This document shows, one piece after another, positions 20,597 to 29,624 of a stretch of 56,839 bases of DNA. The stretch's first letter is position 1. Each line of letters begins with the position of its first letter. A model generated the notes under the pieces. That model searched no databases, had not been told where the DNA came from, and saw only the letters and a list, made by a program, of their open reading frames with translations. Origin of the DNA: Patescibacteria group bacterium (lineage in GTDB: Bacteria > Patescibacteriota > Kazan-3B-28 > UBA10110); NCBI GenBank assembly GCA_016936175.1, contig JAFGPN010000018.1:1-56839 (forward strand), written 5' to 3'. A program made the position numbers and the translations under genes.

Positions 20597-21322
20597 TTAC
20601 TCCAGGAAGCCGGAGGTTACCTCGGCCAAAAATTCTTTGGATTTTAGGTTGCGATCAATGATCTGCTCCATAAATCCCGCACTAATCTGGGCTACTTTAG
20701 GCAACACCTGTTTCGGGATATCCCCGCTCATTGCGCGTAATGCCAATAACTCCTCCCCGCCAATGGGTATAGAAGCCGGATCACTGCTACGATGCTGGGC
20801 GTCTAACATGCCACCCAGATCAAAACTAAACCACCCCTCGTCTACCGGTGTGCGACATTCTACACAGTGATTTAATTCTGGCCGAAAGCCCAAACTGGTT
20901 AATAAATTTATCTCAAACCAACTTTTAACTGCGTCCAAATCCCAACCCACGCTAATCGATTCTAACGATTGATAAACTATCTCAAATACTCGGTTAATCT
21001 CTTGAGTCTCCTCAATCAGCTTATCTACTGTCTCAGCAATGTAATAAGCGGTGGCTACACTTCTTAGGCTCTGGCCAATACCAACTAGGTTATTAATAGT
21101 GTAGGCTCCCGCTACTAAATCTAAGTTTCTCCCCTCGGCTAACAGATATTCGTTATAACGGAACAGCTCCAAAAACCCACCCAGCTTAGCCTTGGGCTTG
21201 CGCACCCCTTTGGCCACTACCCGGATTTTTCCCCTATCTTCTGTCAGGATTGTTAGAATCCGATCAGCTTCTCCCAAGTTAATCCGCTTGATAATAATCC
21301 CCTTGGTTTTGATAGTCGCCAT
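20597..21322 (-). CDS. recO: DNA repair protein RecO
   Basis: KTKGIIIKRINLGEADRILTILTEDRGKIRVVAKGVRKPKAKLGGFLELF; CVEC zinc motif. Confidence 0.95.
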   Translation of the reverse strand: MATIKTKGIIIKRINLGEADRILTILTEDRGKIRVVAKGVRKPKAKLGGFLELFRYNEYLLAEGRNLDLVAGAYTINNLVGIGQSLRSVATAYYIAETVDKLIEETQEINRVFEIVYQSLESISVGWDLDAVKSWFEINLLTSLGFRPELNHCVECRTPVDEGWFSFDLGGMLDAQHRSSDPASIPIGGEELLALRAMSGDIPKQVLPKVAQISAGFMEQIIDRNLKSKEFLAEVTSGFLE

Positions 21323-21414
21323 ACCGTTATCTTACCAAAAAGAGGCTCTTGAATTGCCAAAACCCCTGATAATTGGTATTTTACGAGGTGTATCCTTCGC
21401 AGAGGTACACCGCT

Positions 21415-21474
21415 AACCTGGGTGCGTAGTTCCCTGGCCGCGCCCGAGGCGCAGACGCGGGCAGGCAGTGGTAG
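21415..21474 (+). pseudogene. Truncated 5' end of tRNA-Ile interrupted by GC-rich element
   Basis: AACCTGGGTGCGTAGTTC[CCTGGCCGCG..GCGGGCAGGC]AGTGGTAG; deletion of the bracket restores the intact tRNA-Ile 5' sequence. Confidence 0.85.
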
Positions 21475-21544
21475 TTCTACCACTTCAAGCCAAAAATGTT
21501 CGTCATGATATGAAGTTAATGGTAATAGAATCGGATTATAACCT

Positions 21545-21619
21545 GGGTGCGTAGTTCAGTGGTAGAACGCTGTCCTGATAAGACAGAAGTCGGAGGTTCG
21601 ACTCCTCCCGCACCCACCA
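21545..21619 (+). tRNA. tRNA-Ile (anticodon GAT)
   Basis: GGGTGCG/CGCACCC acceptor, CTGTC CTGATAA GACAG anticodon arm, CCA encoded. Confidence 0.96.
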
Positions 21620-21721
21620 GTCTCCGCTACCTAAAGGTAGCTACGCCTGGCTCCGCCAGAGAATTTTTATAACTAGCGGAGACTGCCCTGCGTAGCTCAA
21701 GGAGCGAAGCATGGGCCACCA
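21620..21721 (+). repeat. tRNA-3'-end-attached two-hairpin element, copy 1
   Basis: Directly after CCA: GTCTCCGCTACC...TAGCGGAGACTGCCCTGCGTAGCTCAAGGAGCGAAGCATGGGCCACCA. Confidence 0.85.
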
Positions 21722-21742
21722 AATAATCGGTATAATAGCTAT

Positions 21743-21955
21743 ATGAGGTTCTTTTTCTTTATTTTAGGAGCGTTCGGTGGAACGCTATACGTTATCTATC
21801 ATCGCAAGATCACCGAAGTGATAAATCTTAAGATTGGCTGGGCCGAGAAGTATTTGGGCTCCGGTGGAACTTATACGGCCCACTTGCTTTTCGGCTTAGC
21901 TGCCATTATCTTAGGTTTTCTGATCGGCTTCGGTTGGATTCCCATGCCTTTCTAA
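21743..21955 (+). CDS. Small membrane protein
   Basis: 70 aa with two hydrophobic segments between two tRNA genes. Confidence 0.65.
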   Translation: MRFFFFILGAFGGTLYVIYHRKITEVINLKIGWAEKYLGSGGTYTAHLLFGLAAIILGFLIGFGWIPMPF

Positions 21956-21959
21956 CTTT

Positions 21960-22035
21960 GGGCCCGTAGTTCATCTGGTAGAACATCGCATTTGCAATGC
22001 GGAGGTAGGCGGTTCGAGCCCGCCCGGGTCCACCA
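21960..22035 (+). tRNA. tRNA-Ala (anticodon TGC)
   Basis: GGGCCCG/CGGGTCC acceptor, TTTGCAA anticodon loop, CCA encoded. Confidence 0.95.
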
Positions 22036-22130
22036 GTCTTCGCTTCCTAACGGAAGCTACGCCTGGCTTCGCCACTATACAAAAGCGAAGACTGCCCTGC
22101 GTAGCTCAGAGAGCGAAGCACGGGCTGACC
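22036..22130 (+). repeat. tRNA-3'-end-attached two-hairpin element, copy 2
   Basis: GTCTTCGCTTCC...AAAAGCGAAGACTGCCCTGCGTAGCTCAGAGAGCGAAGCACGGGC directly after CCA. Confidence 0.85.
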
Positions 22131-22135
22131 TAAAT

Positions 22136-24046
22136 TTAATCCCTCAAGGTCGACACAAACCGCTTCAAACGAGGGTCTTGTTTTAAGCTACGTAAGCCCT
22201 CAAAGTATTCCGCCACTGCCTCTGGGGTTGAAGTTTTATCAACGTAAAATCGCGACAATATTTCGCTCCCTAAATTAGCCAACACCTCAATCCCCGCCTT
22301 AGCATCGGTGATAACGTACCTACCATCTATTTCTTGCAACGCCCCCCTATCCAATAGAACAATTAATTGAGCCGCCCCGGCCAGATAATACGGCTCACCA
22401 TCACTATTTGCCTTGCTCGACTTACTAGTTAGATAAGTAGCGATCGTGCCAAGCTTGGCGATCAATTGACGTTCGGCTATCTTTTTTAAGGTTGAATACT
22501 GCTCCATCCCCTGAGCAAATAGCAATATTCCGACCGTATCGGCCTTCAGTTCATCAATTGCATCGTAACTGCCGATCCGCTTTTCGATCTGTTCATCCTC
22601 GGTCGGCATAACCGTATGGCCAAATTCGTGCAACACTGTTTCGGTTAAAGCGGCCATTTTATAACTCTCGGCATCCGCGGAACTGACAAGCTTCAACTTT
22701 TCCAGCAACGGCAATTCTTTCATTGCCGCCACTTTAACTACGGGGTCAGCATGAATCACCACCTTTGTCTCACTCGTCTCTCCACGAGTCATCCAGTAAA
22801 GATTAGGACCAAAAGCCAGCGGCTGAGTATTTAATACAATCTTTTGAGCAGGCGGTAATTCGTCTAAGCTATCGGCGTACTGTTTATTTAGTTGGCGGGC
22901 GATCTGACCAAACTTTCTGAAAACACCTTGGGTCGCCCGGGTTTCTGACGTCTGCAAACCAAACCTCAACTCTACATCCACCTTGTCTGCCTCGCCGGAA
23001 CCAGTGTTGCCCTGAGCAATCAGCATCAGCGGACAGCCCTGTTCCGCTAGTTTAGCTCCTTCGTCGTACAGTTTTTCCCAGAGATCATCCAGGCCTTGGG
23101 CAGTGTGCATATCCGAGCCATAGAGTTCTGCTACATGCTGAAGATATTCGGATAGTCCCTGATATTTTTCCGGCAACCGGCCTTGTTCTAATAGGCTACC
23201 GGTTCGCCTAGCTAATGCTTCGATTCGTGAGACTATCTTGGGCCACTCGAACGGGAATACTTCGCTGTAGGTCTTAACCCTGATCACAGAGTTCTTCTGA
23301 CCTTCCGGTACTATCCTGTAGTCGTACAAATATTCGGCTCCACCTAATTCATCCTCACCCGTTTTACGCCGGTGCTGTTTGTCTAACGGTGTAGCATCCT
23401 GACCCCCGGGGATATCAGCAATCTCGATCTGTTTAACGTAAGCATGATCGATATATTTCCCTAGGACGGCTGAGAAGTCCAAGAAAAGTTCTACTTCATC
23501 ACGATTAAAGCCAGTTTTTTCTAACTGCTCGTCTGATAACTGCTCTTTTACCCAGTGTCTGACCAAAGCTAACACCGCTAGCTGACGTTCCGATGAAACC
23601 ATCACCAGTGTCCGCCAAGCCTCCGGCTGCTCCTCGCGGATAGTTTCTAACGCCCCCAATTGCTGGATACGAAGCGCCTCTTCTAATTTGGCCGGCTGTT
23701 GCAGTAACTGCTTGGCAGCTCGCCCCTCTTCGTCTTTGTCATCAATCTGCTTGGCCCAGCTCCGGCATTTTTTTGCCAACCTTTTGCCAGCTGACTGCTT
23801 CCAACATTCAGTTACTACCGCCCGGCCAACGGCAAACAGATCCTCAACGCTCGCAATATTCTCGGGGCACTCGGGCCAACCCTCGGCTTCGACAAAACTC
23901 TTGAGGTCTTCGCGCAGTTCGCGGGCAAATTTAACCGATTCGGGCAAGTGTTCTATCGGATGCAAAACATCCATCCGATTCACTTCTCTATCCGGCTGGG
24001 TTTGTTCAAACTCCTGCCCAAAATTTAGATCTCTGCGCTCACTCAT
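22136..24046 (-). CDS. Large zinc metallopeptidase, gluzincin/M49-like
   Basis: TVLHEFGHTVMPTEDEQ...DAIDELKADTVGILLF resembles HExxH plus downstream E-x-x-x-A/D motif. Confidence 0.7.
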   Translation of the reverse strand: MSERRDLNFGQEFEQTQPDREVNRMDVLHPIEHLPESVKFARELREDLKSFVEAEGWPECPENIASVEDLFAVGRAVVTECWKQSAGKRLAKKCRSWAKQIDDKDEEGRAAKQLLQQPAKLEEALRIQQLGALETIREEQPEAWRTLVMVSSERQLAVLALVRHWVKEQLSDEQLEKTGFNRDEVELFLDFSAVLGKYIDHAYVKQIEIADIPGGQDATPLDKQHRRKTGEDELGGAEYLYDYRIVPEGQKNSVIRVKTYSEVFPFEWPKIVSRIEALARRTGSLLEQGRLPEKYQGLSEYLQHVAELYGSDMHTAQGLDDLWEKLYDEGAKLAEQGCPLMLIAQGNTGSGEADKVDVELRFGLQTSETRATQGVFRKFGQIARQLNKQYADSLDELPPAQKIVLNTQPLAFGPNLYWMTRGETSETKVVIHADPVVKVAAMKELPLLEKLKLVSSADAESYKMAALTETVLHEFGHTVMPTEDEQIEKRIGSYDAIDELKADTVGILLFAQGMEQYSTLKKIAERQLIAKLGTIATYLTSKSSKANSDGEPYYLAGAAQLIVLLDRGALQEIDGRYVITDAKAGIEVLANLGSEILSRFYVDKTSTPEAVAEYFEGLRSLKQDPRLKRFVSTLRD

Positions 24047-26496
24047 TACAGATCTCCTTCGTTGATGGTGATCTGTTTTACATCAGAAGAGTTAAGTACG
24101 GCGTTGGCGATATTAGTTTCTACTTTATCCCTAATTGTTCGCTCTAAGGGCCGCGCGCCAAAAGCCGGGTCATAACCTAATTTGGCCAGCTTCTTAATTG
24201 CCGCATCAGTAACGGTTAATTCAATACCCTTATCGGCCTTTAATCGCTCTATTAATTTGGCCAGCTTAAGTTTAGCGATCTGCTCGATCTCGGATTCTGC
24301 CAGCGGCTTAAACACGATTACGCCATCAAATCGATTAACAAATTCTGGCTTAAATGTCTCCTGAACTAACAATTTGGATAGCTGAGCTTGCATCTCAATA
24401 TATGGCATGCCGTGCTGAACTGCATCAGTAATCATTCGAGCTTGCGCATTACTGGTGGCAATAATAATAGTGTTAGTAAAATCGACGGTATTGCCCAGGT
24501 TATCAGTTAGTTTGCCTTCGTCTAACATCCGCAAGAATACATCCAATATCTCCGGATGGGCCTTTTCAATTTCATCTAACAACACCACCGCAAACGGAGA
24601 CTTTTTAACCGCCTCGGTAAAGCTACCACCAGACAAAGACACATCACCACTAACTGCCGGCGCGCCCAAGATACGGTAAATCGAATCACGTGTCTGATAC
24701 TCGTTCATATCCAACCGGATAATCCTTGTATCATCGCCAAAATAGGCCCAGGCCAAGCTTTTGGCTAACTCAGTTTTACCTACACCGGTCGGACCCAAAA
24801 ACAAAAAGTTACCAATCGGCCGTTTACCGGCTATAGATACCCCTAACCGAGCCCGCTTTAGTGCTTCGACCACGGCTTTAACCGCCTCGCTCTGTCCGAT
24901 CAATCGACCATGAATCTTCTCTTCTAAACCAATCAATTTATCTTTTTCGGATGCGGTAATCTCCCCCATCGGCACATTGGTTCTCGAACTCATCACCTGC
25001 TCAATGGCGCTTCGCTCCACTAATGTTTGGCGCTTACGAGAGGTATAAACCGCCGCTTCATCTAACAGATCTAAAGCTTTGTCGGGTAGCTTCCGCTCGT
25101 GCAGATACTGGCTGGATAGTTCAACCGCCGCCTTTACCGCTGCCAAAGTAATTAACACACCCTGACGCGCCTCAATCTTGTGGCTTAAATCTTCTAACAC
25201 TAAAATGGCCGAATCTTTGGGTAACTCCTCAATGCTAATACGACTAAATAATCTAACTAAATTAGAATTATTTTCGATGTATTTTTTGTAGTTGATAGGA
25301 TCCGAAGTTCCAACTAACTGCATCTTCTTCTCTAACGCGCCCAATAAAATAGCCGAGACGTCAAACCCAGCTCCCGACTTAGCTTTGCCTAATTGGTCTA
25401 AATTGCCCAGGAACAAAATGGTGTTGCCCGAAGCCGCCGCTTCGTTAACCGCCATCGCAAACAACTGCTGAAAGCCAGCACCGGAACCAATCATCGCCCC
25501 AATATCCAAAGCCACCAACTTGTGATCAGATAGCGCGGGGATATCGCCGCGAATCATTCTTAGAGCGATGTCCCCCACGATTGAGGTTTTACCCACGCCT
25601 GGTTCACCCACTAAAATAACGCTGTTCTGTTCACTGCGAGACAGCGCTCTTACCGCTTCTTCCACCTCACGTTCGCGTACCCGAGCCGAGGTTAACAACC
25701 CCACTCTGGCTACATCGGTCAGATTTTGGCTGAACCTATCCAACACCGGGGTTGGTCTAGCGGTCCAAGTTTTATTTAAATTACGCCGAGGAGTAAGTAA
25801 ATCGTAAAGTAATCCGTGACGAATCTGTGGGGAGCGATAACCTACTGTTTTTTTGCTCCATTCCACCACCGCTAACGCCTCCGACAGAGTGACCTTAGCT
25901 CCATCTAATACTGAGCTGACCACTGTCGACCTCTCGATTACGGCCTTAAGCAGATGACTCCAATCTATCTGAGCCCCATCCTTAACCGCCAGCTCAAACG
26001 CCCGAGCCAGCACCTCGCCGGCGTCTTCGGTCGAGGACTTGATTAGCTCCACCGATCCCGTGCTGTGCCAACCCAATCGCAACGCAGTAACCCGCACACC
26101 CCGAGCATGTTCCAACGCATTAAACAACATTCCGATCGAAAGAGCAGTTTGCCCCCGACGACGCATTAAACGCAGGGCTCGCCAAATAATTCGCATGGTA
26201 GCGACATCCATATATGACATAAATGGTTGGTTGGTAGTTTTACCCGGGATTGAACCCTTCCAACGATAGGCCCAATACAGCCAAACCAATAAGGTGGGTA
26301 AGGTCCAACCCAGTAGCGGCGAGTGTAGCCAGTCTATCCCCGTGCCTAACGTTAGGGGCAAACCAATTTTAAAAATAACCAGCCCGATTAATGCCAAAGT
26401 TAGCAAACTCCACACAGCAAAAGTAGACTGTACAAAAACTATCCAGCTGTTACTGGGCCAGTGAGGCTGTTTAATTTGATTTTCGATTTTCTCCAT
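24046..26496 (-). CDS. Membrane-anchored Clp-type AAA+ ATPase (two AAA domains)
   Basis: Two N-terminal TM segments; GEPGVGKTS and GPTGVGKTE Walker A; KPEFVNRFD; D2-small domain. Confidence 0.92.
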   Translation of the reverse strand: MEKIENQIKQPHWPSNSWIVFVQSTFAVWSLLTLALIGLVIFKIGLPLTLGTGIDWLHSPLLGWTLPTLLVWLYWAYRWKGSIPGKTTNQPFMSYMDVATMRIIWRALRLMRRRGQTALSIGMLFNALEHARGVRVTALRLGWHSTGSVELIKSSTEDAGEVLARAFELAVKDGAQIDWSHLLKAVIERSTVVSSVLDGAKVTLSEALAVVEWSKKTVGYRSPQIRHGLLYDLLTPRRNLNKTWTARPTPVLDRFSQNLTDVARVGLLTSARVREREVEEAVRALSRSEQNSVILVGEPGVGKTSIVGDIALRMIRGDIPALSDHKLVALDIGAMIGSGAGFQQLFAMAVNEAAASGNTILFLGNLDQLGKAKSGAGFDVSAILLGALEKKMQLVGTSDPINYKKYIENNSNLVRLFSRISIEELPKDSAILVLEDLSHKIEARQGVLITLAAVKAAVELSSQYLHERKLPDKALDLLDEAAVYTSRKRQTLVERSAIEQVMSSRTNVPMGEITASEKDKLIGLEEKIHGRLIGQSEAVKAVVEALKRARLGVSIAGKRPIGNFLFLGPTGVGKTELAKSLAWAYFGDDTRIIRLDMNEYQTRDSIYRILGAPAVSGDVSLSGGSFTEAVKKSPFAVVLLDEIEKAHPEILDVFLRMLDEGKLTDNLGNTVDFTNTIIIATSNAQARMITDAVQHGMPYIEMQAQLSKLLVQETFKPEFVNRFDGVIVFKPLAESEIEQIAKLKLAKLIERLKADKGIELTVTDAAIKKLAKLGYDPAFGARPLERTIRDKVETNIANAVLNSSDVKQITINEGDL

Positions 26497-26497
26497 T

Positions 26498-26821
26498 TTA
26501 TTTGAGCATAGTAAATATCAGCCACGGTAATACCCACCAAACCAAGATGGCGATTAATCCGATTACTGAAATTATTAGATAAACCAACAAGGTGGCCATT
26601 ACTCGAAATCCCCTAAACAGAAACCCAATCAGCCGACCTCGCCAATTGTAATCACCAAACAACGGCTCGAGCGCCAACCACAATCTTAAGTTAGCGCCAA
26701 ACTGCAAGATATCTTCGGCGGTTAGTAAAAATGATTTGGTGCTCGCTAAAATCTTCGCCGGCACAATGGCAAAGAACCAGACTAAAAATCTTCCCAGCTC
26801 GTTAATTGGCGTTAGCCACAT
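26498..26821 (-). CDS. Small membrane protein, first gene of AAA+ operon
   Basis: 107 aa, hydrophobic segments, 1-2 bp from the next gene. Confidence 0.7.
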   Translation of the reverse strand: MWLTPINELGRFLVWFFAIVPAKILASTKSFLLTAEDILQFGANLRLWLALEPLFGDYNWRGRLIGFLFRGFRVMATLLVYLIISVIGLIAILVWWVLPWLIFTMLK

Positions 26822-27180
26822 TTGTTTTGGTTTTTATAAGATTAAGTCCCCAATTACAGTTGTTTTATCATTATATCACAAATTTTAGTAAAGGTCAAGG
26901 GCTACTCGAGTCCTTTGCCCTACTAAAACCACCCCTGATGAAAGGGGCAGTTTTTGCCTTGCTTCAGTCAAAGAGTAACTAAAAAGTGATATCACGTTCT
27001 GTGTCCCGGTAAACCGGGATCGGTCGATCTTTACTTCGTAGTAAAGCTGTAGAAGGTCAGTGATTAGGTGCCAGATACAAGGGTCGGCCTTGTGTCCAGC
27101 ATCTAACCACTGACATTCGAATTAGCTCCCTAGAAAGGAGGTGTTCCATCCGCACGTTCCCGTACGGATACCTTGTTACG

Positions 27181-27457
27181 CATCTGTTATTCTCTTGTTA
27201 CCAAGAGTGTCGGACTATGTCTTCACCCTGATTTCTCAGGGGCCAACGTATAGTCTCTACGGGGTTAAGGAAGTTTGCTTGTCCGTCCGTAGTCCGTCAG
27301 CCGACGGACGAAGGAGGATATGCCTCCTTGCGGATTTAGTAAACTTTCGCCATCAATGATGACTATCCCAACTTCCCTCGGCGTTGTCCTGAATAATCAG
27401 GAGTTCACCGATATAGTTAGATTTTACCATGCGATTACTCGCATGGGAAGCCGCTAA
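27181..27457 (-). other. Group I self-splicing intron in 16S rRNA
   Basis: P1 exon GAAGU / IGS GCUUC with U.G splice pair; P2 CCATGCGA..TCGCATGG; AACGCCGAG; P7 GACTAT/ATAGTC; P8 CCCTGAGAAATCAGGG; P9 CTCTTG..CAAGAG; terminal omega-G. Confidence 0.93.
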
Positions 27458-27977
27458 ACTTCACCCCAATCATGAGTTTCACCTTCGGCCCTCTTACGAG
27501 AGACTTCGGGCGCCCCTCACTTTCGTGGTGTGACGGGCGGTGTGTACAAGACCCGAGAACGTATTCACCGTAGCATGGCTGATCTACGGTTACTAGCGAT
27601 TCCGGCTTCATGCAGGCGAGTTGCAGCCTGCAATCCGAACTGAGACCGGTTTTCAGGGATTAGCTCCACCTCGCGGTTTGGCTACCCTCTGTGCCCGGCC
27701 ATTGTAGCATGTGTGTCGCCCAGGCCATAAAGGCCACGCTGATTTGACGTCATCCCCGCCTTCCTCCTTGTTAACCAAGGCAGTCTCGTGTGAAAAATAT
27801 AACACACAATGGGGGTTGCGCTCGTTGCCCGACTTAACGGTACACCTCACGGCACGAGCTGACGACAACCGTGCAGCACCTGTCTATGCTGTCCATAGGA
27901 GGGCCCTAGTTTCCTAGGGCTTGCAGCAAGATGCAAGACCTGGTGAGGTTCCTCGCTTATTATCGAATTAAACCACG

Positions 27978-28020
<43 letters not shown>

Positions 28021-28106
28021 TAACCTTGCGGCCGTACTCCCCAGGCGGGATACTTAACGCGTTAGCTACGGCACTGAGGGGACCGATGCCACCAATGCCT
28101 AGTATC

Positions 28107-28155
<49 letters not shown>

Positions 28156-28525
28156 ACGCTTTCGCTCCTTAGCGTCAGAAATGGCCCAGCAGACTGCCTT
28201 CGCCTTTGGTGTTCTTCTCGATATCTACGGATATTACCCCTACACCGAGAATTCCATCTGCCTCTACCATTCTCTAGATCAGCGGTTTCGAACACTCTCC
28301 TCCGGTTGAGCCGGAGTCTTTAACGTTCGACCTACTGGTCCGCCTACGAGCGCTCTACGCCCAATAAATCCGGATAACGCTCGGGCCCTACGTATTACCG
28401 CTGCTGCTGGCACGTAGTTAGCAGGCCCTTATTCTTACGGTACCGTCATAATCTTCCCATAAAAAAGAGGTTTACAACCCGAAGGCCGTCATCCCTCACG
28501 CGGCATTGCTGCGTCAGACTTTCGT

Positions 28526-28588
<63 letters not shown>

Positions 28589-28788
28589 CTGGCTGGTCAT
28601 CCTCTCAGACCAACTATCGATCACAGCCTTGGTAGGCCATTACCCTACCAACTAGCTAATCGAACGCAGGCCGCTCCTTGGGCGATAAATCTTTACTCCG
28701 AAGAGACTATCGAGAATTATCCTGCCTTTCGGCAGGTTATGCTCGACCCAAGGATACGTTCCCACGCGTTACTCAGCCGTCTGCCATG

Positions 28789-29224
28789 ATCCAGAGATCA
28801 GATACCAGAAATCAGATATCAGAGTTGGATAGCCTGAGTAAAGCTATTCAACTGTTTCGAGATAGCTTTATATCGATCTGCGCATATTTGCAAATCCGAT
28901 ATAGCAATGCTGTTGTAACGCGACAGAGCGATCATTCGCAGATGAGTGACTGTCTCATCCGATGAGCCCATCGCTTCCGTGACAAATCTTCTTAGTTCCT
29001 TTTGAGACCTTTTACGAGCAAAACCTTCCGCCAATAGCGCGCAGATTGATTTTGAAGATCGCAGAATTTGTTTGCGAACATCAGCTAATTCAGGTGGCAG
29101 TTTACTCGCAACGTCCTCTACTACAACAAAGGCTGATAGGGCGTCTTGATACACTCTTAATTCGATCACATCCACAATTGCATTGTACTATCCGACTTCT
29201 GACTTCCGAAATCTGATCTCCGGA
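28789..29224 (-). mobile_element. Intervening sequence in 16S helix h6 (V1) with heptamer-repeat arms and S23/IVP ORF
   Basis: Insert between GTCGAATGG and CATGGCAGACGGCTGAGTAA; arms of five heptamers each pair with one another. Confidence 0.9.
28819..29175 (-). CDS. S23 / 23S rRNA intervening-sequence (IVP) four-helix-bundle protein inside 16S
   Basis: 118 aa MDVIELRVYQDALSAFVVVEDVASKLPPELADVRKQILRSSKSICALLAEGFARKRSQKELRRFVTEAMGSSDETVTHLRMI, typical four-helix-bundle family; GTG start. Confidence 0.9.
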   Translation of the reverse strand: MDVIELRVYQDALSAFVVVEDVASKLPPELADVRKQILRSSKSICALLAEGFARKRSQKELRRFVTEAMGSSDETVTHLRMIALSRYNSIAISDLQICADRYKAISKQLNSFTQAIQL

Positions 29225-29541
29225 CCATTCGACTTGCATGTGTTAGGCATGCCGCCGGCGTTAATCCTGAGCCAGGATCAAACTCTCAAAAAAGTGAGGT
29301 CAAACCACTAAGTGGCAGACATCACTAAGAGTTAATCCATCCGCTACTCTAAAAGTAGCGGAGAAATTGAAATTGAATTGATTGTGAGCACTTTTTAGTT
29401 ACTCTCTGACTGTCAAGGTAGGCAGAAGCGTTAAAAAGAAAAACCCGGCCCCAATGGGCGCGGATCTCCGGGGAAAAACGACCGGGAAATCCAACTTGTC
29501 GAGTTCCTCCTTTTTAACTTAAGAATAAACTAACTGGAGGT

Positions 29542-29569
29542 ATTATACCGGGTTTGCGGGGCAAGTCAA
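29542..29569 (-). promoter_or_regulatory. Promoter of 16S rRNA
   Basis: TTGACT (29564-29569) N16 TATAAT (29542-29547) on minus strand. Confidence 0.8.
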
Positions 29570-29624
29570 CACCCCCTTACCCCCTGTTGACAAAAAATAG
29601 CTCTGGGAGCGATAATGCTGGGTT

